64,000 nucleotides of DNA from an uncultured Flavobacteriales bacterium (GTDB lineage Bacteria; Bacteroidota; Bacteroidia; Flavobacteriales; BACL11). The translations under genes were made by a program, and so were the position numbers. The notes under the pieces are model-generated. The model ran no database searches. It had not been told where the DNA came from and saw nothing but the letters and a program-made list of their open reading frames with translations. Location of the stretch: positions 62,001 through 126,000 of the forward strand of contig CAJXYM010000001.1 of the NCBI GenBank assembly GCA_913063045.1, given 5' to 3'. Positions 9,412 to 19,137 of the stretch are shown here, in pieces; position 1 is the first letter of the stretch, and each line of letters starts with the position of its first letter.

Positions 9412-12174
9412 ATGGAGTACGATTTTAAGAAAATTGAAAGCAACTGGCAAAAATATTGGTCTGATAACTTAATAAATCAAGTTAAAGAAGATTCTGAAAA
9501 GCAAAAATTTTATGTTCTGGACATGTTTCCTTATCCATCAGGCGCAGGTCTACATGTTGGGCATCCTCTTGGCTATATAGCCTCAGATATTTATGCTCGA
9601 TTCAAAAAGCTTAAAGGTTTTAATGTTTTACACCCCATGGGTTATGATTCATTTGGTTTACCAACAGAGCAATATGCAATTCAAACAGGTATTCACCCTG
9701 CAGTAGCAACGAAGATTAATACTAAAAGATATAGATCACAATTAGATAAGATTGGTTTTTCTTTTGACTGGAGTCGTGAGGTACAAACTTCTGATCCAAA
9801 ATATTATAAGTGGACACAATGGATTTTTAAACAACTTTTTCAATCTGTGTATTGTAAAAAATCTGATAAAGCTGTTGATGTTTTAGAGGCTATAAATTAT
9901 TTTAAAAACAATGGTAATTTAGATTGTCCATATTTTACAGATAGTTTAATTCAGTTTACAAAAGAAGAATGGAATTTGTGGTCCGAACAAAAAAAACAAG
10001 ATGTTTTGCTTTATTACAGGCTTGCTTTCTTATCAGAAACTATGGTTAATTGGTGCCCTGATCTAGGCACTGTTCTAGCAAATGATGAGGTAAAAAATGG
10101 TCTCTCTGAAAGAGGAGGTTTTCCTGTTGAGCAAAAGAAAATGAAACAATGGTCTTTGCGTATTACTGCTTATGCAGATAGGCTTAATTATTCATTAAAA
10201 GACTTAGATTGGTCTGATTCTTTAAAAGAAATTCAAAGAAATTGGATTGGAAAGTCAAAAGGTGCAATACTTAATTTTCAACTTGAAAGTTTTAAAGGTA
10301 AGATTGATGTCTTTACTACAAGACCAGATACTGTTTTTGGTGTAAATTTTTTAGTGCTTGCTCCTGAACATAGGCTAGTTTCTCAAATTGTAACCTCAGA
10401 GCATCTTGATAGCGTTAACACGTACATAAATATCTCTAAATTAAAAACAGAACGAGATCGTCAATCAGATAAAAAAGTCAGCGGGGTATTTACCGGAAGT
10501 TATGCTATCCATCCTTTTAGCGGAGAAAAAGTAGCTGTTTGGATCGCTGATTATGTTTTAGCCTCTTATGGAACAGGAGCTGTTATGGCAGTTCCTTGTG
10601 GTGATCAAAGAGATTGGTTATTTGCAAATAATTTTAATATCGATATTTTAAATGTCTTTAAAGATAAAGACATCTCTGAAAGTGCTTACGAGAATAAAGA
10701 TGCTGTAATTATTAATTCAGGGTTTTTAAATGGCTTAAGTTGTAATGAAGCAATTGCAAAAGCTATAGCTTTTGCAGTAGAAAAAAAAGTTGGGCAAGAG
10801 AAAATTAATTATAGATTAAGAGATGCTGTTTTTTCTCGTCAAAGATACTGGGGAGAGCCTTTTCCTATATACTATAAGAAAAACACTCCCTACTTAGTAG
10901 ATGATGACGTAGTTGTTGAGCTGCCAGACATAGATAAATATTTACCTACCAAAGATGGTGATCCGCCACTGGCAAGAGCACATGAGTCTGATTGGAATTT
11001 CTTTAAGGGAGATTCAATGGATACAAATATTATGCCGGGATGGGCAGGTTCTTCATGGTATTTTTTGCGCTTTATGGACCCGCATAATGAGACTGAATTT
11101 GTCTCTAAAGAAAAATCAGATTATTGGAACCAAGTTGATTTATATATTGGGGGCGCTGAACATGCAGTTGGACATTTATTATATTCACGTTTTTGGACTA
11201 AGTTTCTTTTTGACAAGGGATATATTTCATTTAATGAGCCTTTTAAAAAGTTAATTAATCAAGGGATGATTCTTGGAAGATCTAATTATGTTTATAGAGT
11301 TAAAGATTCAAATAAGTTTGTTACAAAAAGTCAAAAAAATAATTTTGAAACAACAGCTCTACATGTTGACATAAATATTGTTGATAATGATATCTTAGAC
11401 ATAGATAAATTCAAAAAATGGCGTAAGGAATATGAAAATGCAGAATTTATTCTAGAAGATGGTAGATATGAGTGTGGGTTTGAAATTGAAAAGATGTCAA
11501 AATCAAAATATAATACTCAAACTCCAGATGATTTAATTGAAAAATTTGGAGCTGATACTCTAAGACTATATGAAATGTTTTTAGGTCCTCTTGAGCAGTT
11601 TAAGCCTTGGAGTACAAAAGGAATTAATGGGGTCCATAATTTTTTAAGAAAACTATGGAGACATCTTCATGATGAACATAATAATATTCTTATCACTGAA
11701 AATACTGCTAGTGAAAATTCTTTTAAGACAATACATAGGGCAATTAAAAGAGTTGAGGAAGATATAGAGAGGTATTCTTTTAATACTGTTGTTAGTAATT
11801 TAATGATATGCCTTAATGAACTAGTTGAGCAGAAATGTAGAGATAGAGATATTATTTCTTCTTTTATTATTTTACTTTCTCCTTATGCACCACATATAGC
11901 AGAAGAGATTTGGTTTGAGTTAGGCGAGGACTCAAGTATCACTTTATCTAATTTTCCTGTTTTTGATGAATCAATTTTAGTTGAAAAAGAATTTGAATAC
12001 CCTATTTCTTTTAATGGAAAAATGAGGTATAAGTTAGCATTTTCTCTAGATGCTTCAAAAGAAAATATTGAAAATTCTGTTATGAATCATGAAAAAACTA
12101 TTCATTACCTAGCAGGGAAATCACCAAAAAAGATAATTATTGTTCCCAAAAAGATTGTCAATATTGTTTTTTAA
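9412..12174 (+). CDS. leuS: leucyl-tRNA synthetase
   Basis: FPYPSGAGLHVGHPLGY, WCPDLGTVLANDEV, KMSKSKYN; Bacteroidota-type insertions. Confidence 0.96.
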   Translation: MEYDFKKIESNWQKYWSDNLINQVKEDSEKQKFYVLDMFPYPSGAGLHVGHPLGYIASDIYARFKKLKGFNVLHPMGYDSFGLPTEQYAIQTGIHPAVATKINTKRYRSQLDKIGFSFDWSREVQTSDPKYYKWTQWIFKQLFQSVYCKKSDKAVDVLEAINYFKNNGNLDCPYFTDSLIQFTKEEWNLWSEQKKQDVLLYYRLAFLSETMVNWCPDLGTVLANDEVKNGLSERGGFPVEQKKMKQWSLRITAYADRLNYSLKDLDWSDSLKEIQRNWIGKSKGAILNFQLESFKGKIDVFTTRPDTVFGVNFLVLAPEHRLVSQIVTSEHLDSVNTYINISKLKTERDRQSDKKVSGVFTGSYAIHPFSGEKVAVWIADYVLASYGTGAVMAVPCGDQRDWLFANNFNIDILNVFKDKDISESAYENKDAVIINSGFLNGLSCNEAIAKAIAFAVEKKVGQEKINYRLRDAVFSRQRYWGEPFPIYYKKNTPYLVDDDVVVELPDIDKYLPTKDGDPPLARAHESDWNFFKGDSMDTNIMPGWAGSSWYFLRFMDPHNETEFVSKEKSDYWNQVDLYIGGAEHAVGHLLYSRFWTKFLFDKGYISFNEPFKKLINQGMILGRSNYVYRVKDSNKFVTKSQKNNFETTALHVDINIVDNDILDIDKFKKWRKEYENAEFILEDGRYECGFEIEKMSKSKYNTQTPDDLIEKFGADTLRLYEMFLGPLEQFKPWSTKGINGVHNFLRKLWRHLHDEHNNILITENTASENSFKTIHRAIKRVEEDIERYSFNTVVSNLMICLNELVEQKCRDRDIISSFIILLSPYAPHIAEEIWFELGEDSSITLSNFPVFDESILVEKEFEYPISFNGKMRYKLAFSLDASKENIENSVMNHEKTIHYLAGKSPKKIIIVPKKIVNIVF

Positions 12175-12182
12175 AAACTAAT

Positions 12183-12995
12183 GTGCGCAAACTCCTAACT
12201 TTTTTTGTTTTAAGTAATCTTTACGTTTCTTTCTGTGTAGCCACACTTGCGTTTTCATTCCAATATATATATTCTAGTTTTAATATTAATGTTATTTTAT
12301 TTTTATTTGCATCTACTTTTATGTCTTATAATTTTCATAGAATAATTATTGTAAATAACAACCATAAACATAAAAGAAGAAAATGGGTTCTTGAAAATTA
12401 TAATTACTTAAGATTAGTTTCAGTATTTTCAATTTTAATAATGATTTTTGTTTTTTTTAAGTTTCAGAGAATAACTCAAGTTCTAGTTTTAATTATTTCG
12501 CTCATCTCTTTTCTGTACCCATTCTTTCTAAGAAAGATACCCTATATTAAAATTTTTGTAATTGCCTTTGTCTGGGCTTTTTGCACTAATATTTTAACTT
12601 TTGTTGAAAATAGTATTGTAATTGATAGGCAGATATTTATCTCTTTTTTTAAAACATTTTTATTTGTTATAGCCATTACAATACCTTTTGATATTAGAGA
12701 TATTCGTTTTGATGATTTAAAAATGAAAACTTTACCTATTGTTTTTGGAAGTGTTAAGTCAAAAAAAATTGCAATAACCTTACTGTGTCTGTGCTTACTT
12801 ATTTCTGTTTTTGAGTATTTAGTTTTTGATTTCAAAATTTATTTATTCATCTCCTTTTTTTCATCTTATATTTACTCTCAATATTTAATACGTTTTTCTA
12901 GCGAGCAAAAAGAAGATTGGTATTTTTCCTTTTTTGTAGAATCTGCTTCTTTGTCGCTTTTAGTTTTTTTAATTATTACATCAAACTTTTTGTGA
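12183..12995 (+). CDS. UbiA-superfamily-like integral membrane protein
   Basis: Multi-TM; DIRDIRFDDLKMKTLPIVFG resembles UbiA motif 2. GTG start used in ORF track. Confidence 0.6.
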   Translation: MRKLLTFFVLSNLYVSFCVATLAFSFQYIYSSFNINVILFLFASTFMSYNFHRIIIVNNNHKHKRRKWVLENYNYLRLVSVFSILIMIFVFFKFQRITQVLVLIISLISFLYPFFLRKIPYIKIFVIAFVWAFCTNILTFVENSIVIDRQIFISFFKTFLFVIAITIPFDIRDIRFDDLKMKTLPIVFGSVKSKKIAITLLCLCLLISVFEYLVFDFKIYLFISFFSSYIYSQYLIRFSSEQKEDWYFSFFVESASLSLLVFLIITSNFL

Positions 12996-13035
12996 AAATA
13001 TCTTCTTATATTTACTGAATATTTAAATTAAAATC

Positions 13036-14136
13036 ATGTCTGACAAAACCTCTTCAGTTCATTATATAAACTACTTAGATCTTGATAAGATTTTAGATGC
13101 ACAACACCCTCTTAGTAAAGTTGATGAAAACACAAATGAAGCTCATGAGGAGATGTTATTCATTATTATCCACCAAACTTATGAGCTATGGTTTAAGCAG
13201 ATAATTCATGAGGTTACCTCTATTATGGATTTGTTTAAATCTGAAAAAATTGATGAAGAAAATGTTGGTTTAATTGTTGGTAGAGTAGCCAGAGTAAATA
13301 AAATTCTCGAAGTGTTAGTTAAACAACTAGATATTTTAGAAACTATGACGTCACTCGACTTCTTGGACTTTAGAAATTATCTTTCCCCAGCTTCAGGATT
13401 TCAGTCTCATCAATTTAGAAAGCTAGAGGTAATGCTTGGATTAAAAATTAAGAATCGTCATCAGTTTGGGGGCTGCCCATATCACAGTCAGTTCACTGGA
13501 GATAAGAAAAAAGAAATTCTTGAGATAGAGGAGAGTATTTCTTTATTTGATTTAGTAGAAAATTGGTTAGAAAGAATTCCGTTTCTTAAAATGAAAGATT
13601 TTAATTTTATAGAAAAATATAAAAAAGCAGTTTGGGAAATGATAGATAATGAGATAGCAGAAATTAATAATTCAGATGTTCTTAATGAGAATGACAAATC
13701 TATTAGAGTAAAAATGATAGATGAAAATAAAAAGTATTTTGAAAATGTTTTTAACGAACAAAATCATGCAAAATCTGTAGCTGAAGGAACAACAAAACTA
13801 TCGTATAAGGCAACTATGTCTGCTCTTTTAATTAATCTTTACAGGGAACAGCCGATACTCCATTTACCATATAGATTTCTTCGTGAACTTGTGGATATGG
13901 ATCATAAAATTGCAGCCTGGCGTTTTCGACATGTGCAAATGGTTGAAAAAATGTTGGGTCAAAAAATTGGGACTGGAGGGTCTTCAGGTCAAGGGTATCT
14001 AAAGAAAACAGTGGATCAACACAGGTTATTCGAAGATATAGCAAATATTGCAACTCTTATGATTTCAAGACAATACCTGCCCAAGCTTCCAGATAGTATT
14101 AAATCAGAGTTGGGTTATAATTTTACAAAAAAATAA
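13036..14136 (+). CDS. kynA: tryptophan 2,3-dioxygenase family protein
   Basis: HEEMLFIIIHQTYELWFKQI, SASGFQSHQFRKLE-type motif, GTGGSSGQGYLKKT; first gene of the kynurenine cluster. Confidence 0.93.
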   Translation: MSDKTSSVHYINYLDLDKILDAQHPLSKVDENTNEAHEEMLFIIIHQTYELWFKQIIHEVTSIMDLFKSEKIDEENVGLIVGRVARVNKILEVLVKQLDILETMTSLDFLDFRNYLSPASGFQSHQFRKLEVMLGLKIKNRHQFGGCPYHSQFTGDKKKEILEIEESISLFDLVENWLERIPFLKMKDFNFIEKYKKAVWEMIDNEIAEINNSDVLNENDKSIRVKMIDENKKYFENVFNEQNHAKSVAEGTTKLSYKATMSALLINLYREQPILHLPYRFLRELVDMDHKIAAWRFRHVQMVEKMLGQKIGTGGSSGQGYLKKTVDQHRLFEDIANIATLMISRQYLPKLPDSIKSELGYNFTKK

Positions 14137-14913
14137 ATGAATTTAAGCTTAAAAAATAAAAATGCAATTGTTTGCGGGAGCACTCAAGGAATAGGAAAGG
14201 CTACTGCGATAGAATTTGCAAATCAAGGAGCTAATGTTACTCTAATAGCAAGAAATAATACTGTTTTAAAAGAAGTTTTATCTCTTTTAGATACATCAAA
14301 AGGACAAATACATGATTTTCTTTGTGTAGACTTTAGTGATAAGAGTTTTAAAGAAAAGATTCAATCCCTAACCTTACCATATGATATATTAGTTAATAAT
14401 ACCGGAGGGCCTGCCTCAGGGCCAATTGTAAATGCAAGTACTGATGAATTTATTAATGCATTTAATATGCATCTAATTAATAATCAAATTCTGGTGCAGC
14501 AAGTTGTTGAAGGTATGAAGAAAAATAACTTTGGAAGAATTATTAATGTTCTTTCTACATCTGTAAAAGCTCCTATTAATGGGCTTGGAGTTTCTAATAC
14601 AATTAGAGCTGCTGTTGCAAATTGGGCAAAAACTTTGTCTTTAGAATTGGGCGTTTATGGTATTACAGTAAACAACATTCTTCCCGGATTTACAAATACT
14701 AATAGACTTGTCTCAATTATAAATAAAAAGGCTGAGGTTCAGGGTAAAACAAATTTTGAAATAGAACAAATAATGAAGAGTTCTGTTCCTGCTAAAAGAT
14801 TCGGAGAGGCTAGTGAAGTAGCTAATGCAATTGTTTTTTTGAGTTCTCCCGCAGCTAGCTATATTAATGGAGTAAATCTTCCTGTTGATGGAGGAAGAAC
14901 TGCAAGTTTATAA
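14137..14913 (+). CDS. SDR-family oxidoreductase, atypical catalytic site
   Basis: Rossmann motif GSTQGIGKA and NNTGG; VSNTIRAA occupies the usual YxxxK site. Confidence 0.85.
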   Translation: MNLSLKNKNAIVCGSTQGIGKATAIEFANQGANVTLIARNNTVLKEVLSLLDTSKGQIHDFLCVDFSDKSFKEKIQSLTLPYDILVNNTGGPASGPIVNASTDEFINAFNMHLINNQILVQQVVEGMKKNNFGRIINVLSTSVKAPINGLGVSNTIRAAVANWAKTLSLELGVYGITVNNILPGFTNTNRLVSIINKKAEVQGKTNFEIEQIMKSSVPAKRFGEASEVANAIVFLSSPAASYINGVNLPVDGGRTASL

Positions 14914-14916
14914 AAT

Positions 14917-16359
14917 ATGGAAAAGATTTTAAATTATATTGATGGAAAGCTGATAGAGCCATCGTCTAATAAATATTTAGATAATTTTAACCCATCTAAT
15001 GGAAGGGTATATTCTTTAATTCCAGATAGTAATAGTAATGATATTAATAATGCAGTTTCTTCAGCTAAGAAAGCATTTGAAAATTGGGGTAGTTCAACTA
15101 AAAAGTATCGATATGATATCCTCATGAAAATAGCTGATAAGCTTGAAGAACATGCCGATGCATTAGTTAAAGCAGAAAGTTTAGATAACGGAAAGCCCGA
15201 GTCTTTAGCGAGAATGGTTGATATTCCAAGAGCTCCTGAGAATTTTAGATTTTTTGCTACCGCAATGCTTCATTTCTCATCTGAATCGCATGATATGGAT
15301 GGGAAGGCATTAAATTATACTTTAAGAGAGCCTTTAGGAGTTGCTGCTTGTATTTCTCCTTGGAATCTTCCTCTTTATTTATTGACCTGGAAGATTGCTC
15401 CTGCGCTTGCTGCTGGAAACACAGTTGTTGCTAAGCCATCTGAAATAACTCCTATGACTGCATATCTTTTAAGCAAGATATGTATAGAGGCAGGTCTTCC
15501 CGCTGGTGTTCTAAATATTGTTCATGGTCTTGGTTCAAACATCGGTGATGCTCTTACAACTCATGAAGATGTTCCAATTGTTTCATTTACTGGAGGAACG
15601 TTAACCGGCCAGCATATTGCAAGAGTTGCTGCTCCAATGTTTAAAAAACTCTCTTTAGAGTTAGGGGGAAAAAACCCTAATATTATTTTTGAAGATGCAA
15701 ATTTTGAAAAATCAGTTGCAATTGCTGTCAAGGCAGCTTTTTCAAACCAAGGACAAATATGTTTGTGTGGATCTAGATTGTTTATCCAAGATACTATTTA
15801 TGAAAAATTTAAAGAAGCTCTTTTAAAAAAAGTTAGTAAATTAATTGTTGGTAATCCAAGAGATGAAAATACTGATTTAGGTGCTGTGGTTTCAAAAGAG
15901 CATATGGGTAAGGTTCTTTCAAAGATTGAAGAAGCAAAAGCGCTTGGAGGCAAAATATTAATTGGAGGTAATAGGAAAATAATAGAAGGAGAATTATCTG
16001 CTGGTTATTACTTAGAACCAACTGTTATTGAAGGTCTTGATTTTAATTGTAGCGTAAATCAAGAAGAAATTTTTGGTCCTGTCCTGAGTTTAATTCCATT
16101 TAAAAATGAGGAAGATGTAGTTATGATGGCTAATTCTACTAAATACGGTCTTTCAGCTAGTATTTTTACTGAAAATATAAGCAGAGGACATAGAGTGGCG
16201 GCGAAAATAAAATCAGGTGTTGTATGGATTAATACTTGGCTACTAAGAGATTTGCGAATACCATTTGGCGGGATGAAACAGTCGGGTGTGGGACGTGAAG
16301 GAGGTTTTAAGTCACTGCAGTTTTTTACAGAACCAAAAAATGTATGTTTAAAAATTTAA
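14917..16359 (+). CDS. aldehyde dehydrogenase, probable 2-aminomuconic semialdehyde dehydrogenase
   Basis: ALDH motifs LELGGKNPNIIF and NQGQICLCGSR; position in the Trp catabolic cluster. Confidence 0.85.
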   Translation: MEKILNYIDGKLIEPSSNKYLDNFNPSNGRVYSLIPDSNSNDINNAVSSAKKAFENWGSSTKKYRYDILMKIADKLEEHADALVKAESLDNGKPESLARMVDIPRAPENFRFFATAMLHFSSESHDMDGKALNYTLREPLGVAACISPWNLPLYLLTWKIAPALAAGNTVVAKPSEITPMTAYLLSKICIEAGLPAGVLNIVHGLGSNIGDALTTHEDVPIVSFTGGTLTGQHIARVAAPMFKKLSLELGGKNPNIIFEDANFEKSVAIAVKAAFSNQGQICLCGSRLFIQDTIYEKFKEALLKKVSKLIVGNPRDENTDLGAVVSKEHMGKVLSKIEEAKALGGKILIGGNRKIIEGELSAGYYLEPTVIEGLDFNCSVNQEEIFGPVLSLIPFKNEEDVVMMANSTKYGLSASIFTENISRGHRVAAKIKSGVVWINTWLLRDLRIPFGGMKQSGVGREGGFKSLQFFTEPKNVCLKI

Positions 16360-16362
16360 AAC

Positions 16363-16779
16363 ATGAATGGTAAGAAATTTAATAGTAATAGAGCTCCACA
16401 AGCAGTAGGATTATATCCTCATGCAAGAAAGGTTGGTGATTTATTATTTCTTTCAGGCGTTGGTCCTAGAGTCCCTAATAGCAAAGAAATTCCTGGAGTA
16501 TCCCTTGATGAGAATGGGGATATAATAGATTACAATATAGAGACTCAATGTCGTTCAGTTTTTAATAACATAAAATTTATTCTTGAAGATGCTGGCTCGT
16601 CTTGGGATCACATAGTTGATGTACAAGTTTTTTTAACTAATATGAAAGATGACTTTAGCACATATAATAAGATTTATGCTGAATATTTTAAAGACAATCA
16701 ACCGTGCAGAACAACAATAGAAATAAAAAGTTTACCAACACCAATTGCAATTGAATTAAAAATTATAGCAACTATTTAA
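16363..16779 (+). CDS. RidA-family protein, probable 2-aminomuconate deaminase
   Basis: NRAPQAVGLYPHARKVGDLLFLSG, Rid fold; adjacent to AMS dehydrogenase and 3-HAO. Confidence 0.82.
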   Translation: MNGKKFNSNRAPQAVGLYPHARKVGDLLFLSGVGPRVPNSKEIPGVSLDENGDIIDYNIETQCRSVFNNIKFILEDAGSSWDHIVDVQVFLTNMKDDFSTYNKIYAEYFKDNQPCRTTIEIKSLPTPIAIELKIIATI

Positions 16780-16789
16780 AAAAAAAATT

Positions 16790-17320
16790 ATGAAAAAAAT
16801 AAGAAGACCTTTTAATTTTAAAAAATGGATTGATGATAATAAAGAATTTTTAAAACCACCTGTTGGAAATAAATGCATTTATACAGAGTCTGACGATTTT
16901 ATAATAATGGTGGTAGGAGGTCCAAATATTAGAAAAGATTATCATTATAATGAAACTGAAGAATTTTACTATCAAATTAAAGGAGATATAGTTGTAGGGA
17001 TTCAGGAAAACGGTGTTGCTGTAGATGTGCCTGTAAAAGAAGGGGAGATATTTTTATTACCAGCAAGAGTCCCACATTCCCCAAAAAGATCAGCAGGTTC
17101 AATAGGGCTGGTAATTGAAGCAAAAAGACAAGCAAGCGAGCTAGATGGTTTAATGTGGTTTTGCGAAAAATGTAATGAATCAATTCATAGTGTTAAATTT
17201 AAATTAACAAATGTTGAAAAAGATTTTCAGCCTAGATTTAAAGAATTTTATTCTTCTGAAGAATTGAGAACATGTAAAAAATGTAACAGTATAATGCAGG
17301 CAGATGAAAGGTTTTTATAA
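16790..17320 (+). CDS. nbaC: 3-hydroxyanthranilate 3,4-dioxygenase
   Basis: Cupin core GGPNIRKDYHYNETEEFYYQIKGD plus C-terminal CEKC...CKKC metal site of bacterial 3-HAO. Confidence 0.93.
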   Translation: MKKIRRPFNFKKWIDDNKEFLKPPVGNKCIYTESDDFIIMVVGGPNIRKDYHYNETEEFYYQIKGDIVVGIQENGVAVDVPVKEGEIFLLPARVPHSPKRSAGSIGLVIEAKRQASELDGLMWFCEKCNESIHSVKFKLTNVEKDFQPRFKEFYSSEELRTCKKCNSIMQADERFL

Positions 17321-18337
17321 ATGAAGAAGATATTTACAGTTGATATTCACACACATATTCTTCCAAAAGATATTCCAAATTTTAATAAAAGATTTGGTTA
17401 TGGAGAGTTTATAAGCTTAGAACATCATAAGCCTTGCTGTGCTAGAATGTTAATGAATGATGAGTTTTTTAGAGAAGTTGATAATAATTGCTGGGAGCCT
17501 TCAGTACGAATTCAGGAATGTAACCATCAAAATGTAGATGTCCAAGTTCTATCTACTGTACCTGTAATGTTTTCATATTGGACAAAACCAAAAGATGGTT
17601 TAGAGATTTCAAAGTTTATTAATGATAATCTTATAGAGACCGTTCATGCAAACCCAAAAAGATTTGTTGGCTTAGCTAACCTCCCAATGCAAAGTACAAA
17701 ACTTGCATTACAAGAATTAGAGAGAATAAAAAAATTAGGTTTTAAAGGAATTCAGATTGGTTCTCATATCAATAATCTAAATTTAGATGATCCTTCTTTT
17801 TTTCCAATTTACGAAGCATGTGAGAGTTTAGGCATGGCAATTTTTGTACACCCATGGTGGTGGATGGCTAAAGAAAAAATGGATAAATATTGGTTGCCTT
17901 GGTTGGTTGGTATGCCAATGGAAACATCTTTAGCAATTTGTTCAATGATATTTAGTGGAGTATTTCAGAAATTTCCTAATTTAAGAGTAGCTTTTGCACA
18001 TGGAGGAGGTTCTTTCCCATCTACAATTGGAAGAATTGAACACGGTTTTAATGTACGGCCAGACTTAGTAGCTGTTGATAATAATGTAAACCCTAGAGAT
18101 TATCTGGGTAAGTTTTGGCTAGATAGTTTAGTTCATGACGATAAAATGCTTGAGTATATTGTTGAATTGGTAGGAGAAGATAAGGTTGCCTTAGGTACTG
18201 ATTATCCTTTTCCTTTAGGAGAGCTACAACCTGGAAAACTGATCCATGATAGACCCTACCCGAATAATGTTAAGGAAAAGCTGTTATCATCTAACGCTTT
18301 AGATTGGTTAAATATTAAAAAAGAAGATTTTATTTAA
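17321..18337 (+). CDS. nbaD: 2-amino-3-carboxymuconate-6-semialdehyde decarboxylase (amidohydrolase family)
   Basis: VDIHTHILP, FVHPWWWMA, FAHGGGSFPSTIGRIEHGF, GTDYPFPLGE. Confidence 0.92.
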   Translation: MKKIFTVDIHTHILPKDIPNFNKRFGYGEFISLEHHKPCCARMLMNDEFFREVDNNCWEPSVRIQECNHQNVDVQVLSTVPVMFSYWTKPKDGLEISKFINDNLIETVHANPKRFVGLANLPMQSTKLALQELERIKKLGFKGIQIGSHINNLNLDDPSFFPIYEACESLGMAIFVHPWWWMAKEKMDKYWLPWLVGMPMETSLAICSMIFSGVFQKFPNLRVAFAHGGGSFPSTIGRIEHGFNVRPDLVAVDNNVNPRDYLGKFWLDSLVHDDKMLEYIVELVGEDKVALGTDYPFPLGELQPGKLIHDRPYPNNVKEKLLSSNALDWLNIKKEDFI

Positions 18338-19137
18338 TGAAAGCTAGTATTACCATAAGCTCAAGAGAATTTAAAATAGATTTTTCACAAGCCCATGACA
18401 TTTCTATTCCAATAAAATTTAACGGAGAACAACCAAATACCTATGGTGTTGATATTGCAACAGCAAAGCCCTATAGAGATGATAATTTTGTAGGTGATAC
18501 AAGGGAAGGTGGACCCTGTAATTTTGAAACTTATTCTATAACCCCTCATTGTAATGGTACTCATACTGAGAGTATTGGTCATATAACTAAAGAAAGAGTT
18601 TCTATTTTATCATCACTAAAAGACGTTATGATCCCTAGTACATTGATTTCTTTAGCACCTAAGTCATCTTTTGATAGTTACAAGCCTACTCTTAATAAGG
18701 AAGATTTAGTAATTAGTAAGCAAGATATTTATGAACTTATTGACAATACCCCGTCTTATTTACTTGAGGCATTGATAATAAGAACACATCCTAACAATGA
18801 TATTAAGAAGTCTCAAAACTATATGAAATCGCTTCCTTCTTTTTTTAGTATTGATGCAATGAAATATATTAAAAGTAAAGGAGTTAAACATTTATTAGTT
18901 GATATTCCCTCAGTAGATAGATTGTTTGATGAAGGTAATTTATCTGCTCATAATATTTTCTGGGATACTATTGATAAAAAATTTAACCCTTTAACTAAAA
19001 ATCATACTATAACAGAAATGATTTTTGTAGATAATACTATTGCAGATGGAAGCTACTTGCTTAATCTTCAAATCCCTGCTTTTATAGCTGACGCTGCTCC
19101 AAGTCGCCCAATTATTTTTAAATTATATGATATTTAA
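18337..19137 (+). CDS. cyclase-family protein, candidate kynurenine formamidase
   Basis: HCNGTHTESIGH resembles the HxGTHxDxPxH motif of the cyclase/KynB family; in the operon between ACMSD and kynureninase. Confidence 0.75.
   Translation: MKASITISSREFKIDFSQAHDISIPIKFNGEQPNTYGVDIATAKPYRDDNFVGDTREGGPCNFETYSITPHCNGTHTESIGHITKERVSILSSLKDVMIPSTLISLAPKSSFDSYKPTLNKEDLVISKQDIYELIDNTPSYLLEALIIRTHPNNDIKKSQNYMKSLPSFFSIDAMKYIKSKGVKHLLVDIPSVDRLFDEGNLSAHNIFWDTIDKKFNPLTKNHTITEMIFVDNTIADGSYLLNLQIPAFIADAAPSRPIIFKLYDI

Noticed and set aside
10955-11254. 99-aa plus-strand ORF inside leuS
   Set aside because: Out of frame with a confident leuS reading frame; no recognisable domain, no own start context.
13832-14053. 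73-aa antisense ORF in the tryptophan dioxygenase gene
   Set aside because: Shadow of a conserved CDS with no promoter or signal; typical chance ORF.
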